DNA of 64,000 bases from an uncultured Oscillospiraceae bacterium (GCA_950075865.1 CATMVA010000002.1:125053-189052), one strand, 5' to 3'; shown: positions 49,122-57,565, numbered from the stretch's first letter. Translations and numbers: made by a program. The notes: generated by a model not told the origin, from the letters alone.

Positions 49122-49191
49122 TCATCGCCTCTTTCTCTTCGCCATTCCGGCGGGTTACATAGTTTCCCATACTATTGCAATGGTATCATAT

Positions 49192-49220
49192 ATTATGTCA
49201 CCAGTTAACGTAAAAATCAA
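49192..49220 (-). promoter_or_regulatory. Candidate promoter of the giant gene
   Basis: On the minus strand TTGATT (49220-49215) is followed after 17 nt by CATAAT (49197-49192). Transcription would start near 49185 and leave a leader of about 64 nt before ATG 49121. Confidence 0.5.
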
Positions 49221-49519
49221 GTCTTTTCCACAAATTTTTACACGAATTTTTCCTTGATTTTTCAATGTTTTGAGGGCATTCCGGAGCAATTCAAAATTAT
49301 TATTTTAAATAGAGGTTGTTTTTCACATTTTTTCACCGTTTTTTCCACATTTCAATTGTTCAAAAGCTCAAGGGAATTTTCTCCTTCATTTCACTGGTTT
49401 TGACCGCTTTTTTCGAAGATCGTGAGGAAGTTTGACCGCTTCACATTTATAATATTATTCTGTCAACCGAAAGTCTCTACCTTTTTTCGCCCATCATGGC
49501 ATTTTATTCAAAATTTTCC

Positions 49520-49548
49520 TTGACATTCTCTTTCGGCCGTAGTATAGT
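49520..49548 (+). promoter_or_regulatory. Strong sigma-A type promoter of the cold-shock gene
   Basis: TTGACA (49520-49525), a 17-nt spacer and TATAGT (49543-49548) nearly match consensus. The predicted start near 49555 gives a leader of about 120 nt. Within it GCCGCC (49580-49585) can pair with GGTGGC (49622-49627), followed by a T-rich run. Long structured leaders are typical of temperature-responsive csp genes. Confidence 0.75.
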
Positions 49549-49673
49549 AAGCCTGTATCTTAAAATGTAAAAATTGATTGCCGCCTGTGCCAGGTCAGTT
49601 TCCATTTTGACATACGGCTCTGGTGGCTTTTATTTTTGCAGGGGGATAACATTTTTTGGGAGGTACTTCCACT

Positions 49674-49886
49674 ATGAATCACGGCACTGTCAAATGGTTC
49701 AACAACGAAAAGGGCTTCGGCTTCATCTCCAACGATGACGGCAGCGGCGACGTGTTCGTCCACTTCTCCGCCATCCAGGCCGAGGGCTTCCGTACCCTGG
49801 CCGAGGGCCAGAAGGTGTCCTATGACACCGAGCCCGATCCCAAGGATCCCGGCAAGCTCCGCGCCGTCAACGTCGTCGCTGAGTAA
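49674..49886 (+). CDS. csp: Cold-shock protein, CspA family
   Basis: This 70-residue single-domain OB-fold protein acts as an RNA chaperone that binds single-stranded nucleic acid. The sequence begins [18 protein letters not shown] and contains RNP1 (KGFGFI) and RNP2 (VFVHFSAI), the two aromatic nucleic-acid-binding motifs. The length is normal for the family. I chose ATG 49674 because GGGAGGT sits 9 nt upstream; a TTG 18 bases earlier overlaps that ribosome site. The gene is monocistronic, has its own promoter and terminator, and faces away from the giant gene. Which csp paralogue it is cannot be told from sequence alone. Confidence 0.96.
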   Translation: MNHGTVKWFNNEKGFGFISNDDGSGDVFVHFSAIQAEGFRTLAEGQKVSYDTEPDPKDPGKLRAVNVVAE

Positions 49887-49895
49887 TTGAACCAC

Positions 49896-49937
49896 AAAAA
49901 ATCCCGCCCCGTGAAGTTCACGGGGCGGGATTTTTTT
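49896..49937. terminator. Bidirectional intrinsic terminator
   Basis: CCCGCCCCGTGA pairs with TCACGGGGCGGG around a tiny loop. The stem is flanked by an A-run on the left and a T-run on the right, so it can stop csp on the plus strand and the convergent permease gene on the minus strand. Confidence 0.92.
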
Positions 49938-50027
49938 GCTCCTTTTCGAACTGGCGCACTTTGTAGTCATTCCTCCATTTCCGTTGCGCCACAACGGTTT
50001 TATTTTGTAGTCACACTTTTCCGTCTC

Positions 50028-53000
50028 TCATTCCACCGTCTTGAGGGACTCCACCATGTCGATCTTCCGCAGCCGTCTCTTGGCCGCGAAATTCACCAGG
50101 ACGGAGAACACCACCGTCAGGATGGCGGCAAGCACATAGCTCACGGGCTTGGCACTGCGGTAGAACATAGCCATGTCGATCTCCACGGTGAGCACCAGCC
50201 ATTGATGGAGGAATTTTCCCATCACCAGCCCCAGCAGGATACCGAAGAAGGTAAGGAAGATATTCTCCCGATAGACGTACTGGCTCATCTCATGGTCGGT
50301 GAAGCCCAGCACCTTCAGGGTGGCCAGCTCCCGGAGCCGCTCGGTGATGTTGATGTTGGTCAGGTTATAGAGCACCACGAAGGCCAGGGCGGCCGCCGCG
50401 GCCACCACCACGATCACCGCGTAATCCACCCCCTCCAGTCCCCGGAGCACCGACTGCCTGAGGGAGTCGGTCCGGGAGACCGAGGACACCCCCGCCAGAG
50501 GCAGAAGGGCCGACGCCACGGCATCCGAGTTGGCCTCGGTATCCTCGGTGTACCGGAGCATGATGCTGTTCACCGTGGGCTCCTCGCCATAGATCGAGAG
50601 ATAGGCGTTATGGCTGAGATAGATATAGTGGAAGATATAGTTTTCCGTGATGCCCGCGATGGGGATCTCGGTGCGCACATTGTCGGCGTCCACCAGGGTG
50701 ATGGTGTCCCCCACCCCCACGTCCAGCATCTCAGACAGCTTCTCAGTGATCACGGCCCCCTCGTCGGTCAGAGGGACCTCCTCTCCGGTCTTTCTGTCCC
50801 GCAGGTGGATAAACTCCCCGAACTTCTCCTGGTCGGCGACCCCACAGAGATAAACGTTGCTGTCCAGGGACCGCTTTTCGCTTTCGGCGGTGACCATGGT
50901 GTTGGAGATGGCGGTCCATCCGTCCACCAACTCCTGCCGGTCCAGCTCCCGTCCGATCTCCAAAAGCTCATCCCCGGTGACCTTGTCGTCCAGGCTCACC
51001 GTGCCGTGGTAGGTGGTGATCTCGTCGTACTGGGTATCAAAGAAGCCATGGATGGAATCCCGGAGGCCAAAGCCCGTGATGAGCAGGGCGGTACAGCCGC
51101 CGATGCCAATGACCGCCATCCAGAACCGCTTTTTATATCGGAACAGGTTCCGCACCGTCACCTTCCAGGTGAAGGAGAGCCGCTTCCAGATGAAATCCAC
51201 CCGCTCCAGAAGTACCCGCTTGCCCGCCTGGGGGGCCTTGGGCCGCATAAGGGTGGCCGGCACCGCTGTCAGGGCGGCGAAGGAGGCCGCCAGGGCGGCC
51301 CCGGTAACGCAGACCACTGCCGCTCCCACCGCCAGGAGATAGATCCCCGGGAAGAGGGTGATCTCAAGGTCCCCCACGGTGTACATGACCTTCCAGGCAT
51401 TGAAAATAATGGTGGGGATCAGAGTACAGCCCACCGCCAGACCCACCGCACCCCCGAAGAAGGAGGACAGGAAGCCGTAGCCCACATACTTCTTGGAAAT
51501 GGTCAACCGGCTGTAGCCCAAGGCCTTCAGCCCGCCGATCTGGATCCGCTGTTCCTCCACCATCCGCGTCATGGTGGTCAGGCACACCAGAGCGGCCACC
51601 AGGAAGAAAATGAGGGGGAATACTTGGGCCAGGTTCCCCATCCGCTGGGCGTCCTGCTGATAGGACACATAGCCGGCATTGGTGTTCCGGCCCAGAATAT
51701 ACCACTTGCAATCCTCGATCTCGGCGATCTCCCGCCGGGCATCGTTCAGCTTCCGCCGGGCGTCGGAGAGCTCCTCCTCGGCCTCGGCTTTTCCATCCTC
51801 ATACTCCTGTACGCCGTCGGCATACTCGGCTTCCCCGTCGTTGAGTTCCACTAAGGCATCGGCCAGCTCTTTATCCCCCTTGGCCACCTCCCGGGGCAGT
51901 TCCTCCCTGGCGTCGGCCAGCTCGGCCAGCCCATCCCGGTACTCGGCCCAACCGTCATCCAGCTTCTGCCGGGCATCCAAAAGCTCGGCCTCACCGTCCT
52001 CGATCTCCTGCCGGGCCTCCTCCAGCTTGGTCCAGGCGTCGCTCAACTCAGCCCAGCCATCATCCAGTTCCTTCCGTCCATCAGCGAGCTGAGCCCAGCC
52101 GTCCTCCAGCTCGACCTTGGCGTCCTCCAGCTGGGCCGCAGCGTCCTCCAGTTCGGCCTTGGCCTCCTCCAGCTCGGCCAAACCCTCGTTGTAGGCCCGC
52201 CGCCCGGTATTGTACTGGGCCCAGCCCGAATCCAGGGCTGCCTGCCCGCTGTCTAGTTGAGCCTTGGCGGCTCTCAGCCCGGCCTCCCCGGCCTCAAACT
52301 CCCGCAGTCCGTCCCAGCCGGCGATCAATTGCTGGACCTCCGCAACCTTATCAGGAGCGACCATCTGGATCAAACTCAGGTAGGATTTCAAGGTTTCGAT
52401 CAATTCTACGTCTGTCATGGCGTCGGTATCGACGCCATACCCCTTCATCATTTCCCGCGCCTGGACAAGGCCGGCCTCCACCAGCGGGACTGCGGCTTCA
52501 TAAGCCGGCCGCTTTTCCTCCAGGGCCTCCAGCCCCTGCTCATACTCCGCCCGCCCGCTCTTCAATTGGGCCTCTGCGGCGTTCAGCTCCCGCCGGGCCG
52601 CATTCAGCTCCCGCCGGGCATCGTCCAACTCAGCCTGGCCGTCCTCGTACTCTTTCAGGCCGTCCTCGTATTCCTTCAGCCCGTCCTCATACTCAGCCTG
52701 CCCGTCCTCCAATTTTTGGAGACTGTCAGCGTACTCGGCCTCCCCCTTCTCCAGCTCGGCCTTGCCATCAGCATACTCCCGTAAGCCGTCGGCGTACTGC
52801 TCTTTGCCGTCCTCCAGCTCCAGAACTCCCCGGGCGTAATCGGCCTCTCCGTCCTCCAGCTCAGTAAGGGCGTCGGTCAGCTCCACCTCGGCATCAGCGA
52901 TCTTTTTCTTGGCGTCGGCCGTCTCCCGTTTCAGAGTCTCCACCCCGTCGTAGTACTCAGCCCAGCCGTCGTCCAGCTTTTTCCGGGCGTCGAAGAGCTC

Positions 53001-53870
53001 AGCCTCGGCGTCGGCCAGCTCCTGGTCCACCTCGGCCTCGGCGTCGTCATATTCTTTCTGAGCGTCGTTCAGCTTGTCGGTAGCCTCCCCCACCACCTGG
53101 TCGTAGCGAAGTCCCGCCCGCTCCTGTTTCATAGGCTCCAGCGCGTCCAGCAGGTCGTCCACCCGGTCCTGGTAGGCGTCGTCATAGCACATCAGCTCAG
53201 CCAGCCCCTCGAACCGGAGGTAGGCCTCGGTGTAGACCTCCATATCAAAGGCCTCCCGGGGCAGGAAGGCCACCGCGGTGAGCCGCCCCGTACCAATGGT
53301 GGAGGTCCCCCGATCCCGGGACATATAGAGGGAGGTGGTCACGGTGCCCACCACCGTATAGGTGTCCCCCACCAGGGAATCCTCATAATCGGTCCCCGCC
53401 GTATCCAGCCGGATGGTGTCCCCCATCCGAAGGCCGGCCGCGGTGAGCAGGTCGGGCTCCACCACGCACTCTCGCCCATTCTCCGGAAGCCTGCCCTCCA
53501 CCAGCTCAGGCAGGTTGATGCCCTCCTCACTCATGGAATGGAACCGGACCACCAGGTCGTTGTTCCCGGCGTGGATGGTGGCGTCGATATACCAGGCGCC
53601 CTCAGCCTTCTCCACACCCTCGGCACTCCCCAGGGCCTCGATGTCCTTCTCGGTCAGCCCCAAGGTGGACAGCACCCGTGCATCCATCAGGGCTGTTCGG
53701 TCAAAATAGTCGTCGGCGGTATATTCCATATCGGGGGCGGTGGTCCGCAGTCCCGCCAGGAAGGCCACGGCCAGCGCCGAGAGCAAAAACAGGGAGAGGA
53801 ACCGGCTGGCCGTGTTCTTGATCTCTCTCCATGCGTCCGTATTGATTCGGTTGGGAGTATGCTTTTTCAA
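50028..53870 (-). CDS. ABC transporter permease (FtsX/MacB type) with very long coiled-coil stalk
   Basis: An integral membrane protein of about 1280 residues. The first membrane segment is FLSLFLLSALAVAFLAGL. An extracytoplasmic domain follows, then about 480 residues of repeats of the type ELEDGxxEYxDGLxEY with strong coiled-coil character, briefly broken by a non-repetitive Met/Leu-rich segment. Two FtsX-type permease domains follow (around VFPLIFFLVAALVCL and VDYAVIVVVAAAAALAFV), each with further membrane segments. Cognate ATPase lies just upstream. I prefer the TTG start at 53870: GGGGAG lies 8 nt upstream, and the resulting MKKHT...WREI...SRFLS beginning is typical of this family. An ATG at 53942 would add 24 residues but has a poor ribosome site. 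Substrate unknown; the family includes peptide, lipid and antibiotic exporters and mechanotransmission complexes. Confidence 0.92.
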   Translation of the reverse strand: MKKHTPNRINTDAWREIKNTASRFLSLFLLSALAVAFLAGLRTTAPDMEYTADDYFDRTALMDARVLSTLGLTEKDIEALGSAEGVEKAEGAWYIDATIHAGNNDLVVRFHSMSEEGINLPELVEGRLPENGRECVVEPDLLTAAGLRMGDTIRLDTAGTDYEDSLVGDTYTVVGTVTTSLYMSRDRGTSTIGTGRLTAVAFLPREAFDMEVYTEAYLRFEGLAELMCYDDAYQDRVDDLLDALEPMKQERAGLRYDQVVGEATDKLNDAQKEYDDAEAEVDQELADAEAELFDARKKLDDGWAEYYDGVETLKRETADAKKKIADAEVELTDALTELEDGEADYARGVLELEDGKEQYADGLREYADGKAELEKGEAEYADSLQKLEDGQAEYEDGLKEYEDGLKEYEDGQAELDDARRELNAARRELNAAEAQLKSGRAEYEQGLEALEEKRPAYEAAVPLVEAGLVQAREMMKGYGVDTDAMTDVELIETLKSYLSLIQMVAPDKVAEVQQLIAGWDGLREFEAGEAGLRAAKAQLDSGQAALDSGWAQYNTGRRAYNEGLAELEEAKAELEDAAAQLEDAKVELEDGWAQLADGRKELDDGWAELSDAWTKLEEARQEIEDGEAELLDARQKLDDGWAEYRDGLAELADAREELPREVAKGDKELADALVELNDGEAEYADGVQEYEDGKAEAEEELSDARRKLNDARREIAEIEDCKWYILGRNTNAGYVSYQQDAQRMGNLAQVFPLIFFLVAALVCLTTMTRMVEEQRIQIGGLKALGYSRLTISKKYVGYGFLSSFFGGAVGLAVGCTLIPTIIFNAWKVMYTVGDLEITLFPGIYLLAVGAAVVCVTGAALAASFAALTAVPATLMRPKAPQAGKRVLLERVDFIWKRLSFTWKVTVRNLFRYKKRFWMAVIGIGGCTALLITGFGLRDSIHGFFDTQYDEITTYHGTVSLDDKVTGDELLEIGRELDRQELVDGWTAISNTMVTAESEKRSLDSNVYLCGVADQEKFGEFIHLRDRKTGEEVPLTDEGAVITEKLSEMLDVGVGDTITLVDADNVRTEIPIAGITENYIFHYIYLSHNAYLSIYGEEPTVNSIMLRYTEDTEANSDAVASALLPLAGVSSVSRTDSLRQSVLRGLEGVDYAVIVVVAAAAALAFVVLYNLTNINITERLRELATLKVLGFTDHEMSQYVYRENIFLTFFGILLGLVMGKFLHQWLVLTVEIDMAMFYRSAKPVSYVLAAILTVVFSVLVNFAAKRRLRKIDMVESLKTVE

Positions 53871-53968
53871 CCGGGTCTCTCCCCTTCGTTTTGGTTTCTT
53901 GTCTACAAATATCGCCATCCTCCGGCTACACTTGTAACCCATTGTCCCGCAGTGGATTTACGGTTCCA

Positions 53969-54670
53969 TCACCATTCGATGTTTTCCACCGGCGTGGGGT
54001 GCTCATTCAGTTCCACCTTGGCCACCTGCCCGTTCTTAATATGGATCACCCGGTCGGCCATGGGGGTCAGGGCGGTGTTGTGGGTGATGACCACCACGGT
54101 CATTCCCTCCTTCCGGCATGTGTCCTGAAGGAGCTTCAGAACCTCCTTGCCGGTCACGTAGTCCAAAGCTCCCGTGGGCTCATCACAGAGGAGCAGCTTG
54201 GGGTTCTTGGCCAACGCCCGGGCAATGGCCACCCGCTGCTGCTCGCCGCCCGAGAGCTGGGCCGGGAAGTTCCCCAGCCGCTCTCCCAGCCCCACGTGCC
54301 GCAGGACCTCCTCAGCGGGCAGCGGATCCTTGCAGATCTGGGCGGCCAGCTCCACGTTCTCCAAAGCCGTCAGGTTCTGGACCAGGTTGTAGAACTGGAA
54401 CACAAACCCGATGTCGTACCGGCGGTACATGGTCAACTGTTTCTGGCTGTATCCGTCGATCCGCTGTCCGTCCACCAGGATGACCCCTTCGTCACAGGCA
54501 TCCATCCCACCCAGAATATTCAGTACTGTGGTCTTACCGGCGCCCGAGGGCCCCACAATGACGCAGAACTCCCCTTTCTCAATGTCGAAGGAGATATCGC
54601 TGACGGCGGTGATGACCACCTCGCCCATCTGATAGCGCTTGACTACGTGCTCCAAAGATATGTATGCCAT
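53969..54670 (-). CDS. ABC transporter ATP-binding protein (MacB/LolD-like)
   Basis: This 233-residue cytoplasmic ATPase powers the permease encoded 98 bases downstream. Visible motifs are Walker A GPSGAGKT (40-47), Q-loop Q92, ABC signature LSGGEQQR (139-146), Walker B LLLCDE (159-164), the LolD/MacB-type PTGALD (165-170) and switch H197. ATG 54670 is the start because AGGGGGAG sits 5 nt upstream; an in-frame GTG at 54688 lies upstream of that site. It is the first gene of a two-gene operon divergent from a TetR regulator. The substrate cannot be read from the ATPase. Confidence 0.96.
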   Translation of the reverse strand: MAYISLEHVVKRYQMGEVVITAVSDISFDIEKGEFCVIVGPSGAGKTTVLNILGGMDACDEGVILVDGQRIDGYSQKQLTMYRRYDIGFVFQFYNLVQNLTALENVELAAQICKDPLPAEEVLRHVGLGERLGNFPAQLSGGEQQRVAIARALAKNPKLLLCDEPTGALDYVTGKEVLKLLQDTCRKEGMTVVVITHNTALTPMADRVIHIKNGQVAKVELNEHPTPVENIEW

Positions 54671-54711
54671 GAAGGCTCCCCCTTGCACAATATCGAACAG
54701 GTGTTGATTTT

Positions 54712-54765
54712 TTGACAGAAGTCTATTATAATTATAGTATATTTCACGTAGGATTCAATGGTCAA
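54712..54765. promoter_or_regulatory. Overlapping divergent promoters between ABC operon and TetR gene
   Basis: On the minus strand TTGACC (54765-54760), 18 nt, TATACT (54741-54736) would drive the ABC genes. On the plus strand TTGACA (54712-54717) precedes TATAGT/TAGTAT-like hexamers at 54733-54740. TATAATTATA (54727-54736), a perfect 10-bp palindrome, lies in the overlap and could be part of an operator. Control by the adjacent TetR protein is inferred from layout. Confidence 0.55.
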
Positions 54766-54850
54766 ACAGAGCCCCGCCGTCCAAAAGCAGACAAAACAGT
54801 GAAAAATGTTGAAGAATACCTGTGAATTTTTTGTAAAGGAGGCGCTCCCC

Positions 54851-55468
54851 ATGGAGGAGCACAAGGAGGAACGCAGAGGGGACCACAAGGAGGCCCGCAG
54901 GGACGACCGCCGGGTCCGCCGGACCCGTGCCCAGCTCCGCAAGGCCCTGGCCGAGCTGCTGCAGGAGAAATCCGCGGACGTCCTTTCGGTCACCGAGCTC
55001 ACCAGCCGTGCCGACGTGAACCGAGGCACCTTCTACTGCCACTACAAGGACATCTACGACATGCTGGACCAGTTGGAGGCCGAGACTCTGGAGGAGTTCT
55101 CCGCCCTGATGGATTCCTACCCTGCCGTCCGGCTCCGGGAGGGTCTCCGCCCCATTTTGGAGGACGTCTTCCTTTTTATCCAGCGGAATCTGGATCTGGC
55201 CGCCTCGGCCATGAACCTCTGGGGCCGGTCCAGCTTTCTGGAGCGGCTCAAAGCCCTGCTTCGGGACAAGGTGGCCCGGGACTGGAGCGATCTCTACCAC
55301 TTTTCCGGGGACGTTCAGCGGGAACACTGCCTGAACTTCCTGGTTGGCGGCATTATCGGCCTGGTCCAGAGCTGGCTGGAGGGAGGCGGCCGGGAGACCC
55401 CCCAGGAGATGGCCGCCCTGGCCGAAGCCTTGATCCTCCATGGAATCCAACCCTTCGGGATACAGTAG
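54851..55468 (+). CDS. TetR/AcrR-family transcriptional regulator
   Basis: This 205-residue DNA-binding repressor has an N-terminal helix-turn-helix (RRTRAQLRKALAELL, then LSVTELTSRADVNRGTFYCHY with the family's typical RGTFYxHYxxxxDM ending). The helical C-terminal half is a ligand/dimer domain with no clear ligand class. AAAGGAGG lies 8 nt before ATG 54851; an in-frame ATG at 54806 has no such site. The first 25 residues are unusually rich in Glu, Lys, Arg and His. Divergence from the ABC operon suggests it controls that operon and itself. It probably shares a transcript with the deacetylase gene, whose ribosome site overlaps its stop. Confidence 0.93.
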   Translation: MEEHKEERRGDHKEARRDDRRVRRTRAQLRKALAELLQEKSADVLSVTELTSRADVNRGTFYCHYKDIYDMLDQLEAETLEEFSALMDSYPAVRLREGLRPILEDVFLFIQRNLDLAASAMNLWGRSSFLERLKALLRDKVARDWSDLYHFSGDVQREHCLNFLVGGIIGLVQSWLEGGGRETPQEMAALAEALILHGIQPFGIQ

Positions 55469-55479
55469 AGGTATATATT

Positions 55480-56919
55480 ATGGTTTACCCGCAAAAGAAA
55501 AAAACTGGTGTGCTGTTGGCATCCGCCGCGCTTGCCGCCGCGGTTTGCGTATGGTTTCTCGCCGATGTGGAACCGGTTATCGCGTTGAACGGCAGCGACC
55601 AGGTGGAGATCGACTACGGTGAGACATACGAGGAGAAGGGCGCGGCCGCCAGGCTGGTGGAGAAATTCTTTGGCAAGGATCTAATCTCCATCCGCCCGCG
55701 CGTCATCCAGAATGATGTAAGGAATGAGGTCGGAACCTATCAGGTCGTCTACGAGGCCGGCTTCCTGTTTCAAAAAGTGACCGCGGAGCGGACGGTGGTG
55801 GTTGTCGATCGGGAGCCGCCTGTAATTGAGCTGGCGGAGCAGAAGGACACGGAGCTGACTCTGCCCGGCGAACCGTTTCAGGAGTGCGGGTACAGGGCAA
55901 TGGATAATGTCGACGGAGACATCACGGATCAGGTAAAGAGCAGGGAAGAGAATGGAAGGGTGATCTATACCGTAACAGACACCTCCGGCAATACCGCGAC
56001 CGCAGAGCGAATCATCCGGTATAAAGACACGGAACCGCCTGTGATCACGTTAATCGGGTCGGAGCATATGACGCTGAAGGTCGGTGAGACCTATCACGAG
56101 CCGGGCTATACGGCTACGGATCAGATCGATGGAGATCTGAGCGGCCAGGTCGCTGTGGAGCATCAGATCGACAGCCAGAAGCCCGGGGTGTATGATGTCG
56201 TTTATACCGTTGAGGACCGCGGCGGAAATCAGGCCGCGGTGAAGAGGACCGTGACCGTTGTGTCCTCGATCTATGATCCGTCGAACAACAGCGGCGATAA
56301 GATCATCTATCTGACCTTTGACGACGGCCCCGGCCCATATACGGAGAAGCTGCTGAATATCCTGGATGAATATAACGTGAAAGCGACATTCTTTGTTACG
56401 AATGGATACCCGGAATACAGGGACATGATTGGCGAGGCTTACAGGCGAGGCCATACGATAGCCATTCACACATACTCCCACGACTACTCCGCCATCTATG
56501 CGAGCAAGGATGCCTATTACGACGATTTGAATAAAATGCAGGAGATCATTTTGGAGCAGACCGGAGAGACGACAACCTTGTTTCGCTTCCCCGGGGGCAG
56601 CTCCAATGCGGTCAGCAAGAGGTACTGCATGGGTATTATGTCTCTTCTGACGGAATCTCTTGAGGAAGATGGTTACCACTATTTCGACTGGCACGTATCC
56701 AGCACGGACGGTGGCGGAACGACAGAGACAAGCGTGGTCGTCAGCAATGTGATCAATGGATGCAGCAGAAGGAGCAAGTCTGTTGTCCTTCAGCATGACA
56801 CCAAGGATTTCAGTGTGGATGCCGTCCCCCAGATTATCGAGTGGGGGCTGCGGAATGGGTATACGTTCAGGCCCTTGGACGAAAACAGCCCGACAGCACA
56901 TCACGCTGTCAATAACTAA
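55480..56919 (+). CDS. Membrane-anchored polysaccharide deacetylase (NodB domain) with Ig-like modules
   Basis: This 479-residue protein has an N-terminal membrane segment (VLLASAALAAAVCVWFLA) and an extracytoplasmic part. Two to three Ig-like modules of the DUF5011 type follow (DREPPVIEL...DNVDGDIT, DTEPPVITL...DQIDGDLSG), then a NodB deacetylase domain. NodB motifs are complete: TFDDG with D281 and D282, H330-x3-H334, RFPGG (369-373), DW (403-404) and LQH with H439. The family removes acetyl groups from peptidoglycan or other beta-linked GlcNAc polymers, often giving lysozyme resistance. The start is ATG 55480, 11 nt after the regulator stop. AGA/AGG/ATA codons and lower GC than the flanking genes hint at separate ancestry. 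Confidence 0.93.
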   Translation: MVYPQKKKTGVLLASAALAAAVCVWFLADVEPVIALNGSDQVEIDYGETYEEKGAAARLVEKFFGKDLISIRPRVIQNDVRNEVGTYQVVYEAGFLFQKVTAERTVVVVDREPPVIELAEQKDTELTLPGEPFQECGYRAMDNVDGDITDQVKSREENGRVIYTVTDTSGNTATAERIIRYKDTEPPVITLIGSEHMTLKVGETYHEPGYTATDQIDGDLSGQVAVEHQIDSQKPGVYDVVYTVEDRGGNQAAVKRTVTVVSSIYDPSNNSGDKIIYLTFDDGPGPYTEKLLNILDEYNVKATFFVTNGYPEYRDMIGEAYRRGHTIAIHTYSHDYSAIYASKDAYYDDLNKMQEIILEQTGETTTLFRFPGGSSNAVSKRYCMGIMSLLTESLEEDGYHYFDWHVSSTDGGGTTETSVVVSNVINGCSRRSKSVVLQHDTKDFSVDAVPQIIEWGLRNGYTFRPLDENSPTAHHAVNN

Positions 56920-57069
56920 ATTTTTGAAAAGCACATACCATCCGGGCTCTCCGCTCCGTCTTTGGCTTTCACGATGATTTGCCATCCAGCCCTTCGCCCC
57001 TCGCCGCAAGTGCGGCGTCACAAGCGTTTTCGCATTGCGGCAAAAACCTTGAGGCAGGGCAGCGGAACC

Positions 57070-57109
57070 AAAAAAAGAAAGACACGCCTAAGCGTGTCTT
57101 TCTTTTTTT
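57070..57109 (-). terminator. Terminator of the tRNA operon
   Basis: A perfect 18-bp stem with a 4-nt loop: GACACGC pairs with GCGTGTC and the stem extends into A/T tracts on both sides. It begins at the encoded CCA end of tRNA-Val. The symmetric A/T arms mean it could also stop the deacetylase transcript arriving on the plus strand. Confidence 0.92.
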
Positions 57110-57185
57110 GGTGGAGACTACTGGACTCGAACCAGTGACCTCTTGCGTGTGAAGCAAGCGCTCTAACCAGCTGAGCTAAGCCTCC
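57109..57185 (-). tRNA. tRNA-Val (anticodon CAC)
   Basis: Cloverleaf on the minus strand: acceptor GGAGGCT/AGTCTCC with one G-U pair, anticodon stem CTTGC/GCAAG, loop TTCACAC giving anticodon CAC for Val GUG, T-arm GGTTCGAGTCC, discriminator A, CCA encoded. It is the last gene of the three-tRNA operon. Confidence 0.96.
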
Positions 57186-57320
57186 AAATTATGGGGCCCT
57201 GGCCCCGGGGGTCCCTGCAAAAGCGGTCCTCAGCTTTTGTGGGGAAAAGGAGGAAGGAACCGATGGATGTGCAGCTTTCGCCGCCAGGCGGAAACGGAAC
57301 GGAATCGGTTTCTTCCGACG

Positions 57321-57395
57321 TGGTGACCCGTACGGGATTCGAACCCATGTTACAGCCGTGAAAGGGCCGTGTCTTAACCACTTGACCAACGGGCC
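57321..57395 (-). tRNA. tRNA-Glu (anticodon TTC)
   Basis: The sense strand begins GGCCCGTTGGTCAAG, the anticodon loop is CTTTCAC giving TTC, the T-arm contains GGGTTCGAATCCC, and CCA is encoded. Acceptor pairs with ACGGGTC. It is the middle gene of the operon. Confidence 0.96.
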
Positions 57396-57459
57396 ATAAC
57401 TTTGCGGCACAGGCCGCCGGAAAACTCCCACAGGGCGCCCGGCCGGGCGCCCCGGGGAC

Positions 57460-57536
57460 TGGTAGCGGCACCTGGATTTGAACCGGGGACACCACGGGTA
57501 TGAACCGTGTGCTCTAGCCAACTGAGCTATGCCGCC
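57460..57536 (-). tRNA. tRNA-Met (anticodon CAT), elongator type
   Basis: The sense strand begins GGCGGCATAGCTCAG, anticodon stem CACGG/CCGTG, loop TTCATAC giving CAT, and CCA is encoded. A G1-U72 wobble closes the acceptor. The absence of three consecutive G-C pairs below the anticodon argues against initiator tRNA. A tRNA-Ile2 with modified CAT is a less likely alternative. Confidence 0.9.
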
Positions 57537-57565
57537 ATACCTGCCCCCAAAAGAGGGCATGGATT

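Larger units (their letters stand above)
49122..49673. other. AT-rich divergent intergenic region with an 11-bp direct repeat
   Basis: This 552-base stretch is far richer in A and T than its neighbours and holds no gene. TTTGACCGCTT occurs exactly at 49398-49408 and 49431-49441, 33 bases apart, close to three helical turns. Several TTTTTCACATT/TTTTCCACA-like tracts lie at 49320-49350. The stretch contains both divergent promoters. The repeats could bind a regulator, but that is inference. Confidence 0.5.

Noticed and set aside
49560..49994. Minus-strand frame of 144 codons over csp
   Set aside because: It is antisense to a clear cold-shock gene and runs through the terminator hairpin.
49887..51854. 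Plus-strand frame of 655 codons after csp
   Set aside because: It crosses the terminator and lies opposite the permease gene; it shows no domain.
57002..57017. CGCCGC/GCGGCG hairpin downstream of the deacetylase gene
   Set aside because: It lacks a T-run, so I do not call it a terminator; the perfect stem at 57070-57109 may serve instead.
57163..57560. Minus-strand frames of 110 and 123 codons
   Set aside because: They overlap tRNA genes and have no ribosome site or domain.
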